Shown piece by piece: positions 62,987 through 64,000 of a stretch of DNA of 64,000 bases (position 1 is its first letter; each line of letters begins with the position of its first letter). The position numbers and the translations under genes are program-made. The notes under the pieces were generated by a model. That model saw only the letters and a program-made list of their open reading frames with translations. It did no database searches and was not told where the DNA came from. The DNA is from Bombus terrestris (taxonomy: Eukaryota > Arthropoda > Insecta > Hymenoptera > Apidae): contig NC_063279.1 in NCBI RefSeq assembly GCF_910591885.1, positions 8,680,001 to 8,744,000 on the forward strand, in the 5' to 3' direction.

Positions 62987-64000
62987 CTATGAAATTTTTT
63001 TCTACGTGTGTTCGTTGTGTCGTTTAAATTTTTAATTTCAGATCTGTCATTAACATGAAATTTAATATTTTGCTTCTCATCGAAATACTTAACATTACTC
63101 GTGTAAACTTCAATTATATCTAATCACTGGATCGACCTGTAGATATTTAATTAATAAGACAGCTTTTCGAAAGAAATTCATATGTAGATACAACGATCGA
63201 TTTCTTATTAATTTTACCAATGGCCTCCTACAAAAATTACCATGCCATGTTTCATTTAATTATTCAACGAGAATTAATCTACTACCATATACCTTGTACT
63301 TGTTCAAGTGAAATCGCATCGAAGGAAATAAAAAAACAAAATTTCTTGAAGAAAATTGGGTAAATCATTCCATACTGTATTACAAAAATCCTCAATTCTC
63401 ATTCAATACTAGTATTTCACCCTATACTGTACTACAAAAATTCTTATCTTAGATCAAGATTATCAATCAGAATCCATCTATTGCCAAACTGCTTGTATTT
63501 ATTTTTATCGAAGTGTATCATCCCATCGGAAAGAAACTAGAAGAAAGAATTTCTTGAAAAGACCTCGGATGTATCGATATCTACTTCTTGCCATTTGTCT
63601 GCAACTTTCTTCGCCCTACTCTCTATTACAGAGAAACCTCACTAATCTCACTCGACGTCGTATTTCGTATACGATAATATAGTATATATGCAAATGTGTT
63701 ATTGTATTAGTTTGCTGGTAAAATATTGAACTAGTGGAAAACTACACCGACTCGATGACAATGACTGAGAAAATCAGCGTGGACCGACAGGAACGAGAGT
63801 TCGAAAGTACCGTGGTCCGCAAAGTATTACCTAACGTTCCAAGCGTTTTCTCCTTTCTGAAAGACACATCGTTATTCAGCAAAATCTAACTAGTAAATCT
63901 CTCTCTGCGCACATTGTCGTCGTTAATAATCACACAGGTGCAGTTGATGCGATGTTAAAATCTATATAACGAAAAAATAATAACAAAATAGAAAAATTAA

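Larger units (their letters stand above)
49559..64000 (+). other. Probable long first intron, right end beyond the window
   Basis: After the GTGAGC donor no acceptor plus exon-like frame with recognisable content is found up to 64000. The stretch is AT-rich, with GC-elevated patches at about 51400-51720, 52500-52930, 54370-54610, 56330-56650, 57240-57430, 58190-58430, 59460-59830 and 60800-61130. A first intron over 14 kb is common for insect developmental and neuronal genes. A 113-codon open stretch on the - strand at 60777-61118 lies in one of the GC-elevated patches and has no known domain. A (GA)n tract lies at 56681-56697. Confidence 0.4.

Noticed and set aside
1..64000. Known insect microRNAs (let-7, miR-1, miR-9, miR-124, bantam and similar)
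   Set aside because: I looked for the mature sequences I remember on reading through and found no match; a computed search would be needed to exclude all families.

Overview
The window looks like nuclear DNA of a hymenopteran insect, most likely a bee. The background is strongly AT-rich and non-coding. It is broken by small CpG-rich islands and by long polypurine/polypyrimidine tracts. It carries mariner/Tc1-type terminal-repeat relics and one LTR, and the only convincing protein-coding piece ends in a GT splice donor. No bacterial, plasmid, phage, tRNA or rRNA signature was found. The species assignment is an inference from composition and repeat type.

Layout. 1-11.4 kb is mostly AT-rich spacer. 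It holds a 197 bp Tc1/mariner-like MITE at 3.07 kb, CpG-rich islands at 4.7-5.3 and 7.6-8.0 kb, an E-box palindrome at 7.19 kb and a broken relative of the MITE at 10.8 kb. 11.4-16.7 kb is a compound repeat locus. A degenerate 12 bp minisatellite alternates with AT-rich 'AAATTTGAAA' blocks; a roughly 0.5 kb non-repetitive segment is carried along as two full copies and one truncated copy; and a 913 bp solo LTR with a 5 bp target duplication sits inside the array. 16.9-17.3 kb is an older decayed tandem repeat. 17.3-46.4 kb is spacer or intron with a mariner remnant at 19.8 kb, purine tracts, microsatellites, several GC-elevated islands and a stem-loop at 36.9 kb.

46.4-49.6 kb is a long CpG-rich, GA-rich promoter/5'UTR-like region. 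It ends in one candidate first coding exon (49366-49558, + strand) with a proline-rich N-terminus, a consensus donor (GTGAGC) and an upstream ORF whose stop overlaps the start codon as TGATG. From 49559 to the end I see no further convincing exon, so the rest is probably a very long first intron. It contains several perfect short hairpins, a hAT-like end and small tandem duplications.

I could not identify the gene. There is no operon-like organisation: the window is one gene start in a large regulatory and repeat landscape. The most unusual structure is the 11.4-16.7 kb compound satellite with its nested LTR.
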